Shown here piece after piece: positions 5,846-13,191 of a stretch of 13,355 nt of DNA (its first letter is position 1; each line of letters starts with the position of its first letter). The stretch is from assembly GCA_027002375.1 (NCBI GenBank), contig JALWZX010000057.1:1-13355 (forward strand), given 5' to 3'. Made by a program: the position numbers and the translations under genes. Origin of the DNA: a candidate division WWE3 bacterium. Its GTDB lineage: Bacteria > Patescibacteriota > WWE3 > 2-01-FULL-39-13. The notes under the pieces are model-generated. The model was not told the DNA's origin. It saw nothing but the letters and a program-made list of their open reading frames with translations, and did not search any database.

Positions 5846-6550
5846 ATGCCAATACCAAATGCAAAAGCAAAGTTATTAAAAGTAGATCAACTAACTGAGA
5901 ATGTTTTTGAATTAACTTTTGAGATGATAGAACCAGCTGAAATGAATTTTAAAGCTGGCCAATACATTACTATAAAAATAAATGAATCAACTAGAAGGCA
6001 ATATTCACTTTCGAATTCCCCATTAAAATCTAAAAAGATATTTACATTAACAATTGATAAAAGGCCAAACGGTGTAGGTGTTAATTATTTACTTTCGTTG
6101 AAACCAAACGATGTTATTTCTTTTATTGGTGAGATCGGTATATTTACATTGCCATATACTTTAACGAAAAATTTATACTTTTTTAGTACTGGTGTTGGTA
6201 TAGCACCACTTAAATCAATGGTAGAAACTTTGATTTTAAGTGGTAAATATAAAGATCATAATATATATGTTGTATGGGGAACTCGATATAAAAATTGGAT
6301 AATATATGAAAACTTATTTTCAGAATATTCGAACAAAAACTATATAAAAGAGTATGTAGTTTTTCTTACTAAAGAAGAAACTAAAAAGCACAGACTTGGA
6401 AGATTAACGCGATATATACAAGAAAATACATTTACTTCTGACTCACAATTTTTTGTGTGTGGATCAACAAAGTCTATTACAGGTATTAGAGACAGTTTGT
6501 TAAACGGTGGAGTTGATAATAGCCAAATATTTTACGAAAAATTTTATTAG
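5846..6550 (+). CDS. Ferredoxin/flavodoxin-type NAD(P)H reductase
   Basis: This 234-aa protein has the two-domain layout of the FNR superfamily. The N-terminal barrel binds FAD through RQYS (51-54) and the following segment. The C-terminal Rossmann-type domain binds NAD(P)H through GVGIAP (116-121), VVWGTR (142-147) and VCGS (204-207). The chain ends in an aromatic residue (EKFY). There are no membrane segments and no Fe-S domain of its own, so it needs a separate carrier, and the ferredoxin gene 6 bases upstream is the obvious one. It is the last gene of the suf transcription unit; the next gene has its own promoter. Whether it prefers NADH or NADPH cannot be told from the sequence. Confidence 0.9.
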   Translation: MPIPNAKAKLLKVDQLTENVFELTFEMIEPAEMNFKAGQYITIKINESTRRQYSLSNSPLKSKKIFTLTIDKRPNGVGVNYLLSLKPNDVISFIGEIGIFTLPYTLTKNLYFFSTGVGIAPLKSMVETLILSGKYKDHNIYVVWGTRYKNWIIYENLFSEYSNKNYIKEYVVFLTKEETKKHRLGRLTRYIQENTFTSDSQFFVCGSTKSITGIRDSLLNGGVDNSQIFYEKFY

Positions 6551-6657
6551 CCAGTTTCATTTCAGGGCTTAAAATCGGATATGTAGCCTATAAAAAGATT
6601 TGCTTTAGGATAGTGTACTGGGCTTTGCATCGAAATCGTTGCGCAAACAGCAAGATC

Positions 6658-6686
6658 TTGAGAGGCACACAATTAAATGTTATAAT
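6658..6686 (+). promoter_or_regulatory. Strong sigma70-type promoter of the TauE/SafE gene
   Basis: TTGAGA (6658-6663) and a consensus TATAAT (6681-6686) are spaced by 17 bases. The predicted start is about 6693, only about 5 bases before the ATG at 6698, leaving no room for a Shine-Dalgarno sequence. Confidence 0.75.
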
Positions 6687-6697
6687 GTGTCTCACTT

Positions 6698-7504
6698 ATG
6701 CTTATTGATTCCCAAATTTTATATACAGTTGCTGGTGTAGTTGTAGGTATTTTCGTCGGTATGCTTGGTGTTGGTGGTGGTGCACTTATGACACCTATAC
6801 TTATATTTTTATTTAAAATTCCACCATCTACTGCGGTTGCTATAGATCTTATTTACGCATTTTCAACCAAGACGTTTGCAGTTCTATTACATAAAAAGAG
6901 TAATGGTATTGAAAAATGTGTTTTGAAGTATGTTGGAATTAGTGGTGCAATTGGTGCCATAATTGGTGCGTTGGTTTTTGCTTCGTTTTCAGAAATGCAC
7001 ACTGATACATTTAACATTTTTATTAAAATATTTGTTGGTTTTGTTTTAGCAGTAAGTTCGTTACTAAGTTTAATTTTTATGCAAAGAGGCAAACATGATA
7101 TCGAATTAAAGAGTGGAAACGTGCATTTTATGTCGTGTTCTAAGCGAAAAATCTTTTCAATGTTAATTGTTGGGTTTATAGTTGGAATTGTTGTATCAAT
7201 GACCTCAGTGGGTAGTGGTGCAATTATAACCTTATTTTTATTATACGTTTGGCATATACCGGTAAAAAGAATTGTTGGTACAGGTTTAGCTATCGCTATA
7301 ATAATTGTTGGTATCAGTTCTTTCGCGCATTTGTTTATCGGAAATTCAGATCTACATATTGCTTCATTTCTTATATTTGGGGGTGTTTTTGGGGTTTATA
7401 TTGGTGAACATATACATAGCAAGTTGGCAGATGAGGTATTAGAAATTGTATTTATTGTTGTTCTTTTGGTTCTCGGTCTACTTATGTTGCTTAAAAATAT
7501 ATAG
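6698..7504 (+). CDS. TauE/SafE-family membrane transporter
   Basis: This 268-aa, very hydrophobic protein has two homologous halves with about eight membrane segments (near residues 8-38, 44-64, 76-97, 106-128, 151-184, 193-213, 219-238 and 246-265). Each half carries the family's glycine-rich re-entrant motif: GMLGVGGGALMTP (21-33) and SMTSVGSGAIITL (167-179). Family members export sulfite, sulfoacetate or related anions, or move other sulfur compounds; many are uncharacterised. Its place after the SUF operon suggests a link with sulfur, but it has its own promoter, so the link is only contextual. It converges on the glycosyltransferase with an 11-base gap and no visible terminator between them. 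Confidence 0.88.
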   Translation: MLIDSQILYTVAGVVVGIFVGMLGVGGGALMTPILIFLFKIPPSTAVAIDLIYAFSTKTFAVLLHKKSNGIEKCVLKYVGISGAIGAIIGALVFASFSEMHTDTFNIFIKIFVGFVLAVSSLLSLIFMQRGKHDIELKSGNVHFMSCSKRKIFSMLIVGFIVGIVVSMTSVGSGAIITLFLLYVWHIPVKRIVGTGLAIAIIIVGISSFAHLFIGNSDLHIASFLIFGGVFGVYIGEHIHSKLADEVLEIVFIVVLLVLGLLMLLKNI

Positions 7505-7515
7505 TTCGTTCAGTA

Positions 7516-8217
7516 TTATCTTATAACCGGAAATTGCCTTACAGTTTTGATTTGGCTTAAAAGTTCCTTCTTAGACAGGTATTTTAAAATTTCCTTATTC
7601 ATTTTTATATCTTGTTTAATCCCATCTTTAATGCCATGTCTGATCTTTGCTGGATTTGAAACATTAGGCCAACTTACAACGGCTATTCTGTATTTATTAT
7701 AAAATCTTCTGTTCATTTCAGACTCAACTGCATAGTTTTCCGTTTTATCAAAGATATCTATATTGTCTAATAAGATCCGTTTACGAAAGCATCGTTCACC
7801 TGTAAAGTTTTGTTGAAAACCATAATTTCCTAATTTACTTAATCCGGCTTCTTTACGGGACATTGTTATATCAAATTCTTTTCTTATAACTGGTTCAACC
7901 AGTTTACATATGGCATTAGTAGTCAATCCCTTTAAGTCTGCGTCTATAAAACAAACAGTATCGAAATGAGAGTTCTTTATGCCCTTTTTCATAGATTTAG
8001 ATTTGCCCAAATTATTCTTGTTTCTTAATAGTTTTAGGTTTGAATTGTTTTTGGAATTTACAGGTTTTACTATGTTTGTGATTTTCTTAGAAATCTCAAC
8101 GTCAGATCCGTCATCAATAATAATTGTCTCATGCTTTAATTTACAGTTGTCTATCGCATGAAGTATATTGTTTAATTCTTTGTAATCATTATATGTTGGA
8201 ATTATAAAAGAAATCAT
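7516..8217 (-). CDS. Family 2 glycosyltransferase (GT-A fold)
   Basis: This 233-aa protein transfers a sugar from a nucleotide donor. Its GT2 motifs are ISFIIPTYN (2-10) at the first beta strand, IIDDGSD (33-39), NNLGKSKSMKKG (68-79), the metal-binding DxD in FIDADLKG (90-97) and TGERCFRK (139-146). The acidic segment ENYAVESEMNRR (160-171) likely contains the catalytic base. There is no membrane segment, so it is a soluble or peripherally bound enzyme. The GER motif recalls GT2 enzymes acting on polyprenyl-phosphate or phosphoglycerate acceptors, but the acceptor cannot be deduced. It is divergent from the GalT-like gene. It is the only - strand gene, and its predicted mRNA is leaderless. 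Confidence 0.88.
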   Translation of the reverse strand: MISFIIPTYNDYKELNNILHAIDNCKLKHETIIIDDGSDVEISKKITNIVKPVNSKNNSNLKLLRNKNNLGKSKSMKKGIKNSHFDTVCFIDADLKGLTTNAICKLVEPVIRKEFDITMSRKEAGLSKLGNYGFQQNFTGERCFRKRILLDNIDIFDKTENYAVESEMNRRFYNKYRIAVVSWPNVSNPAKIRHGIKDGIKQDIKMNKEILKYLSKKELLSQIKTVRQFPVIR

Positions 8218-8224
8218 TTTGTAA

Positions 8225-8254
8225 ATTATACTATCTGAACTGTTTGTTGACTAA
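8225..8254 (-). promoter_or_regulatory. Predicted promoter of the glycosyltransferase gene
   Basis: Reading the - strand, TTAGTC (8254-8249) and a consensus TATAAT (8230-8225) are separated by 18 bases. The seven bases that follow end exactly at the start codon (8217-8215), so the transcript would be leaderless. The -35 match is weak and it overlaps the -35 of the opposite promoter. Confidence 0.55.
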
Positions 8255-8275
8255 TGTATATATTACAATGATAAT
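8247..8275 (+). promoter_or_regulatory. Predicted promoter of the GalT-like gene
   Basis: TTGACT (8247-8252) and GATAAT (8270-8275) are 17 bases apart. The predicted start at about 8282 lies only about three bases before the ATG at 8285, again giving a nearly leaderless mRNA. Confidence 0.6.
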
Positions 8276-8284
8276 AAATGTATT

Positions 8285-9400
8285 ATGACTGCCCAAAGAA
8301 ACAACGTTCAATCAAGCTTTACAACAAAGTTCCTATTAAATTTAAAATCTCTTTCAAAAGAAGATAAAAAACTGTTTGATCGCATATATAAGGTTAAAGA
8401 AGAAATAGGCGAATTGGTTCCACCAAAAGAAATGGAATCATTTATAATTTCTAATTTCGGTAATGTAGAAGAAGTTAAACACCAGGATTTTCTTAAAATT
8501 ACAGATAAAATAATATATGAAGGATCATTGTTTAATGAGTTAAGACTTAAAAGACCGCAGGTTAAGGATAAAAATTTCGAAACGATACTAGATAGAGTTA
8601 TGAATAAAAATGATTGTATATTTGAGAACCCATTAACAGGAACGCCTGCAGATATTTTTGGTAGAGTAAAAGGTAAGTATTGCATAACTTGTTCTAATTT
8701 AGCTAAGTACGATGGTTTGCATGGAATTATAATTTTTGATGAGCACAATCCTTTGTTATTTTCACGTCGTAGAGTTCGGGATTATTTTCATGTTGCCAAG
8801 AAATGGTTTATAAAAGCACATAAATTGAATACGAACGCAATATACCCGTTTTATACATGGAATTGTTTATGGCCATCTGGCGCTTCTATGATTCATGGTC
8901 ATAGTCAAGTTGAAATTACTGAGGAAATGCCTTATTCAAGAATAGAGCAATTGAGGCATTTGACATTAAATTATCAAGAAAGGTACAGAAGCAACTACTT
9001 CGACGATATTTATTATTTGCACGAAAAGTTAAAATTAGGGTTCACTAGAGGTAATGTTAAGTTTTTGTCGAAAATAACACCGATCAAAGAAAAAGAGGTT
9101 ATGATATTATCGCATAAATTTGATGATGAATTAGCTGATATGGTAAGTGATACTTTAAATACCATGAAAGAACGCCTGAACGTTATGAGTTTTAACTTAT
9201 CAGTAGTATTGCCACCTATAAAGCCAAGTGTTGAAATGTGGAATCATATGCCAATTATTGTGAGAATTGTAGATCGTGGTAAATTGTCAAATCAAACTGC
9301 CGATGTAGGGGCAATGGAACTATATGCTCAAAGTGTTATAGGTACAAGTCCGTATGCTGTATATACTGAATTAAAAAAAGCACTAATTGATAATAAATAG
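8285..9400 (+). CDS. HIT-superfamily GalT-like nucleotidyltransferase or phosphorylase
   Basis: This 371-aa protein resembles the galactose-1-phosphate uridylyltransferase / Ap4A phosphorylase branch of the HIT superfamily. The key site is SGASMIHGHSQVE (198-210): the HxHxQ triad gives His204, His206 and Gln208, where the second histidine is the nucleotidylated residue in E. coli GalT (HPHGQ). Upstream, NPLTGTPADIFG (115-126) and HGIIIFDEHNPLLF (146-159) match the first half of the fold. Downstream, GNVKFLSKITPIKEKEVMIL (256-275) and DVGAMELYAQSVIG (340-353) match the second half. I cannot tell whether it is a sugar-1-phosphate uridylyltransferase, an adenylyltransferase or a dinucleoside phosphorylase. 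The divergent glycosyltransferase makes a nucleotide-sugar role plausible. No zinc-binding cysteine set like that of E. coli GalT is obvious. Confidence 0.75.
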   Translation: MTAQRNNVQSSFTTKFLLNLKSLSKEDKKLFDRIYKVKEEIGELVPPKEMESFIISNFGNVEEVKHQDFLKITDKIIYEGSLFNELRLKRPQVKDKNFETILDRVMNKNDCIFENPLTGTPADIFGRVKGKYCITCSNLAKYDGLHGIIIFDEHNPLLFSRRRVRDYFHVAKKWFIKAHKLNTNAIYPFYTWNCLWPSGASMIHGHSQVEITEEMPYSRIEQLRHLTLNYQERYRSNYFDDIYYLHEKLKLGFTRGNVKFLSKITPIKEKEVMILSHKFDDELADMVSDTLNTMKERLNVMSFNLSVVLPPIKPSVEMWNHMPIIVRIVDRGKLSNQTADVGAMELYAQSVIGTSPYAVYTELKKALIDNK

Positions 9401-9416
9401 TTATTGTTGTTATAAT
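9387..9416 (+). promoter_or_regulatory. Candidate promoter upstream of the Clp-like gene
   Basis: TTGATA (9387-9392) and TATAAT (9411-9416) are separated by 18 bases; the -35 lies in the last codons of the GalT-like gene. A second, weaker candidate is TTCGAC (9438-9443) with TATAAC (9462-9467), also 18 bases apart. Either would give a leader of about 140-190 bases running through the hairpin block. Confidence 0.4.
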
Positions 9417-9503
9417 TTGATGTAATTCTAAGTATTGTTCGACATTTTGAAAATGAGTGTGTATAACAATATATTAGGGTACATAATAATATAAAAAGTC
9501 AGC

Positions 9504-9610
9504 GGTTTCTTATCGCCAAACTTAAAACCACGCACTTTAGTGCGTGGTTGGAGTTAGTCAATATAGTAATTAGCGATAAGAAACCACGGGCTTAAGCCCG
9601 TGGAGTTTCA
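9504..9610. mobile_element. Nested-palindrome element, IS200/IS605-end-like (MITE candidate)
   Basis: Three structures are packed here. GGTTTCTTATCGC (9504-9516) pairs perfectly with GCGATAAGAAACC (9573-9585). Inside it a hairpin pairs AACCACGCAC (9526-9535) with GTGCGTGGTT (9540-9549) around TTTA. Directly after it, 9584-9603 is a perfect 20-base palindrome whose half is CCACGGGCTT. Subterminal hairpins of this kind, flanked by AAAC and GAGTT segments, are typical of IS200/IS605-type ends, and no transposase is present, so a non-autonomous or relic copy is the best reading. A diverged copy lies at 5206-5255. The last palindrome ends 8 bases before the Clp-like ATG, so it also forms its leader. 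A purely regulatory RNA structure is the alternative. Confidence 0.5.
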
Positions 9611-9611
9611 T

Positions 9612-12158
9612 ATGAAGTATCTTTTATACCATACACTAAAATTTTTTCTCATAGATATACACTTAATTTATCTCAGAACTATTTATAGAATTGTTATAAA
9701 TCTTAGCCATCAGTTTGGTATTGGTGTTATGATCTTAAATCTATATAAGCCTTTGTTTGGTTTTCCGGGTTTTTCGGCTAGGATATCGGGTGTAGTTTTT
9801 AGGCTTAGTGCAATTTTGGTTGGTATTATAATTATTATTGGCTTTGTGATTTTATCGTTTGCTATTTATCCATTAGGGATTTATCTATTTTATTTATTAA
9901 TTACAAATTATCCACTATTACTGTTTAGTATAATCATAGGTTTTGTGTTAGCCTATTTTTATAGATTAAGCTACCTACCAGTAATAACTGTGAATAAAGC
10001 AAATTCTAATGTCTCTCTTAGATTTTCTGGTGCACATAAAACTAGAAAAATATTGAGCTTGTTACAATCACAGAATTCGTTAGGAGGTGTTAAGTTATTA
10101 GATAAATCATCACATGTAAAAACATTCAATAATTTATGTGAGATTAATCATGAAGAAATTTTCAAATATATAAAAGATGTTTGGGAGCCTATAGATGCAA
10201 AAGATTTTTCAAATAAAGTACGTGAAAAATCTATTGAGGTTTCATCTAAATATATAACTGATGAGATTATATTTGTAGTTTTATTGGAATTCGTAGCAAA
10301 CATTGAGAAATATCTTGAGATACATGAGGCGAATTTGGAATATGTAGAAAGTGCTTTGAAATACTGGACTTACATTCACAGACATGAGCCTACAATCTTT
10401 GATGACGATTACAAGATAAGTCCAGGTGGTGGTGTGGATAAAAGTTGGGCAACTGGTTATACGGCTGAATTAAACAAGTATTCTGTTGATTATACTAAAT
10501 TAGCGTTAAAAGGATATATGCCAAAGTTGGTTGGTAGAGAGAAAGTAAAAGAAAATGTAATAAATATACTGAGTAAACCAGGGCGTAATAGTGTTTTAAT
10601 TATTGGTGAAGCAGGTTGTGGAAAAACAACTTTTGTCAAAGGTTTAGCCAATGATTTAGCTAGGGGTAGTAATATCCCAACATTAAGTCATAAAAGAATC
10701 GTTGCTTTAGACATAGGTGCACTTACTAGTGGCTCTCAAGGGGAAATTAATGAGCGGTTAACTAAGATATTACACGAAATTAGTGATGCACAAAATGTAA
10801 TATTGTTTGTTGATGAAATTCACAATTTATCTTCTACATTAAACGCTGATCCAAATGCTGTATCCGTTTTTAGTACGCTCGAACCGTATTTATCTTCAAA
10901 TGCTTTTCAATTTATTGGAACTACTAGTAGAAAAAACTATGTTAAGTATATACAACCAAATGAATCTTTTACCAAGAATTTTGATATTGTTGAAATGCCG
11001 GAGGCAACTGATGATGAAACAATACTAATTATCGCTGAGGTATTAAAGGCACGCGGGCTTCGAAAAAATGCTTTGGTTACTTATAAGGCTGTGCTAAAGG
11101 CCATTGATTTTTCTAAAGCATATGTGCATATAAGTGTTTTGCCTGATAAGGCGGTTGAATTAGTTTTACAATCGTTGTCTAAGGCTAATAATTCTGGAGA
11201 AAATATTGCAGACGTTAATTTAGTTGCCAGTATAGTTTCAGAATCTGTAGGAGTTCCAGTAAATGAGCTAACTAAGGGTGATAAAGAAAAACTTAAAACG
11301 TTAGAAGATACTTTACATAAAAGAATCATAGGACAGAATTATGCTATTGAAAAAATAACTAGTGCTATAAAAAGATCGCGTGTTCGTATTCGGGATACTA
11401 GTAAACCCATAGCAAGCTTCTTGTTTGTTGGTCCTACTGGTGTAGGTAAGACGGAAACCGCTAAAGCATTAGCCTCTAGCTATTATGGAAGTGAAAAAGA
11501 AATGATTAGACTGGATATGAGTGAATATCAAGAAATTGACAGTATTAAAAGATTAATAGGTACTGAAGATGGTAGTACAATTGGTATATTAACGTCATCG
11601 ATTAACGATAAACCACATTCGTTAGTATTAATCGATGAAGTAGAGAAGGCTCATTCTAAAATTCAGTATTTATTTTTGCAAATATTAGATGATGGTAGGT
11701 TAACAGATGCTTTGGGTAGAACTGTTAATTTTTCAGACGCCTTTATAATAATGACATCTAACGTCGGAACGAGGGAAATCGTATCTGCAATAGAACAAAA
11801 CAAAAGCGATGAAGATATACATAACATTGCCATAAATGAACTTAAAAAATATTTCGCGCCTGAATTCTTAAATAGGTTTACTGATCTTATACCATTTTAT
11901 CCATTAACTAAAGATCAAATATTTGAAATAACTAAATTAAAGGTTAATAAAGTTATAGAGAATCTAAAAGATAAACATATAGATGTTACTTTTACCGACG
12001 AAGTTATTAGGGACTTGTCGTTGACTGGTTATGCACCAGAATGGGGGGCAAGATATTTGAATAGAGTTATAGAAGAAAAAGTTGAAACAATGTTAGCTGA
12101 TAAAATTATAAATGATGAAATACATTCTGGTGATTCTATTATAATTGATCACCTATGA
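9612..12158 (+). CDS. Membrane-anchored Clp-like double AAA+ ATPase, atypical
   Basis: The ATG at 9612 gives 848 aa; an in-frame GTG at 9600 lies in a palindrome and is less likely. Positions here count from the ATG. Residues 1-120 hold an amphipathic start and two or three membrane helices (about 58-88, 89-99 and 100-117). An unrecognised domain follows (about 130-290). AAA domain 1 has Walker A GEAGCGKTT (332-340) and Walker B ILFVDEIHN (397-405). AAA domain 2 has Walker A GPTGVGKTE (607-615), Walker B LVLIDEVEKAH (671-681), sensor 1 TSNVG (715-719), arginine finger LNRF (753-756) and sensor 2 GAR (812-814). Compared with ClpB/ClpC it lacks the aromatic pore-loop residues in both rings, the paired arginines of domain 1, the middle domain and the VGF ClpP-docking loop. 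It is probably a membrane-tethered remodelling ATPase; its substrate is unknown. prfB starts 13 bases later. Confidence 0.85.
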   Translation: MKYLLYHTLKFFLIDIHLIYLRTIYRIVINLSHQFGIGVMILNLYKPLFGFPGFSARISGVVFRLSAILVGIIIIIGFVILSFAIYPLGIYLFYLLITNYPLLLFSIIIGFVLAYFYRLSYLPVITVNKANSNVSLRFSGAHKTRKILSLLQSQNSLGGVKLLDKSSHVKTFNNLCEINHEEIFKYIKDVWEPIDAKDFSNKVREKSIEVSSKYITDEIIFVVLLEFVANIEKYLEIHEANLEYVESALKYWTYIHRHEPTIFDDDYKISPGGGVDKSWATGYTAELNKYSVDYTKLALKGYMPKLVGREKVKENVINILSKPGRNSVLIIGEAGCGKTTFVKGLANDLARGSNIPTLSHKRIVALDIGALTSGSQGEINERLTKILHEISDAQNVILFVDEIHNLSSTLNADPNAVSVFSTLEPYLSSNAFQFIGTTSRKNYVKYIQPNESFTKNFDIVEMPEATDDETILIIAEVLKARGLRKNALVTYKAVLKAIDFSKAYVHISVLPDKAVELVLQSLSKANNSGENIADVNLVASIVSESVGVPVNELTKGDKEKLKTLEDTLHKRIIGQNYAIEKITSAIKRSRVRIRDTSKPIASFLFVGPTGVGKTETAKALASSYYGSEKEMIRLDMSEYQEIDSIKRLIGTEDGSTIGILTSSINDKPHSLVLIDEVEKAHSKIQYLFLQILDDGRLTDALGRTVNFSDAFIIMTSNVGTREIVSAIEQNKSDEDIHNIAINELKKYFAPEFLNRFTDLIPFYPLTKDQIFEITKLKVNKVIENLKDKHIDVTFTDEVIRDLSLTGYAPEWGARYLNRVIEEKVETMLADKIINDEIHSGDSIIIDHL

Positions 12159-12171
12159 TACAATTTCTTAT

Positions 12172-13191
12172 ATGAATGAAGAGTTAATTAAACGTGCTAG
12201 AGAAATTCAAGAATCGTTAGACATTGATTCTATAAAACACGAACTAATAGAATTAGAGGCTTTTATGCAAGAACCCGGTTTTTGGAATGACAGTGAAAAA
12301 GCATCAAGGTTGTCACAAAGATACTCTATATTAAAAAAAGATCTAGATAACATTGAATTATTAGAGCTTCTTATAGACCATCCAGATAATGAAAGAGAGT
12401 TAATATCTGTGATAAATGAATTAGAAAGAAAGTTATATTTGTCACAAAAGTACGACAAGAATAATGCGTTCTTCTCAATATTTTCTGGTGCAGGTGGAAT
12501 CGAAGCAATGGATTGGGTTGATATGCTGTGCAGAATGTATGAAAAATATTTTGGTTTTAAAGGTTTTAAATTTACAGTTGTTAATAAAGTTGCAGGTGAA
12601 GAAGCTGGTACAAAGTCGATTACGTATTCTGTTGTAGGAAATTATGCGTATGGTTTGCTTAAAAACGAACAGGGCACACATAGATTAGTAAGATTATCAC
12701 CGTTTAATGCGCAAAATTTAAGGCAAACTTCTTTCGCACGTGTTGACGTTATGCCAATGTTAGAAAATGTAGATGGAGTTAAGATAAAAGATGAAGAGAT
12801 AGAATTTACTACTATGCGTTCAAGTGGTGCTGGTGGGCAGAATGTTAATAAAGTAGAAACCGCTGTAAGATTAAAACACAAGCCAACTGGAATTGTTGTT
12901 ACTTGCCAACAAGAAAGAAGTCAGAACAGAAATAGAGAAATAGCTATGAAAATGCTACAAGCCAAGTTGCTACAATTCGAAGAAAATAAAAGAAAAGAAG
13001 AAGAAAATGAGTTAAAAGGAGAATATAAAGAAGCTGGTTGGGGAAATCAAATTAGATCTTATGTTCTACATCCATATAAATTAGTAAAAGATCATAGAAC
13101 AGGTTTCGAATCTAAAGATCCTGAGAGTGTTTTAAACGGTAATATTGATGAATTTATAGATGCTAATTTGAAACGAACGTATAAAAGATAA
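12172..13191 (+). CDS. prfB: Peptide chain release factor 2 (RF2)
   Basis: RF2 releases the finished protein at UAA and UGA stop codons. From the ATG at 12172 the protein has 339 aa (an in-frame TTG at 12145 would overlap the previous gene and adds nine atypical residues). The stop-codon-reading tripeptide SPF (176-178) identifies RF2 rather than RF1. The peptidyl-transferase motif GGQ is at 221-223 in SSGAGGQNVNKVET. The N-terminal coiled part and FWNDSEKA (37-44) are typical. The gene is one uninterrupted frame: where many bacteria have an in-frame UGA with programmed +1 frameshift, this one reads SLDID directly. It lies 13 bases after the Clp-like gene, probably cotranscribed. An AT-rich TATAAT at 12140-12145 could also be an internal -10, but no good -35 goes with it. 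Confidence 0.96.
   Translation: MNEELIKRAREIQESLDIDSIKHELIELEAFMQEPGFWNDSEKASRLSQRYSILKKDLDNIELLELLIDHPDNERELISVINELERKLYLSQKYDKNNAFFSIFSGAGGIEAMDWVDMLCRMYEKYFGFKGFKFTVVNKVAGEEAGTKSITYSVVGNYAYGLLKNEQGTHRLVRLSPFNAQNLRQTSFARVDVMPMLENVDGVKIKDEEIEFTTMRSSGAGGQNVNKVETAVRLKHKPTGIVVTCQQERSQNRNREIAMKMLQAKLLQFEENKRKEEENELKGEYKEAGWGNQIRSYVLHPYKLVKDHRTGFESKDPESVLNGNIDEFIDANLKRTYKR

Noticed and set aside
7505..7515. Bidirectional terminator between the converging transporter and glycosyltransferase genes
   Set aside because: The gap is only 11 bases and shows no stem-loop or T-run. Transcripts may overlap, but nothing marks a terminator.
303..13191. Alternative genetic code with UGA as glycine, as in some Patescibacteria
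   Set aside because: UGA cleanly ends the sufD-like and clp-like genes at family-appropriate lengths, no gene contains in-frame UGA, and RF2 is encoded.
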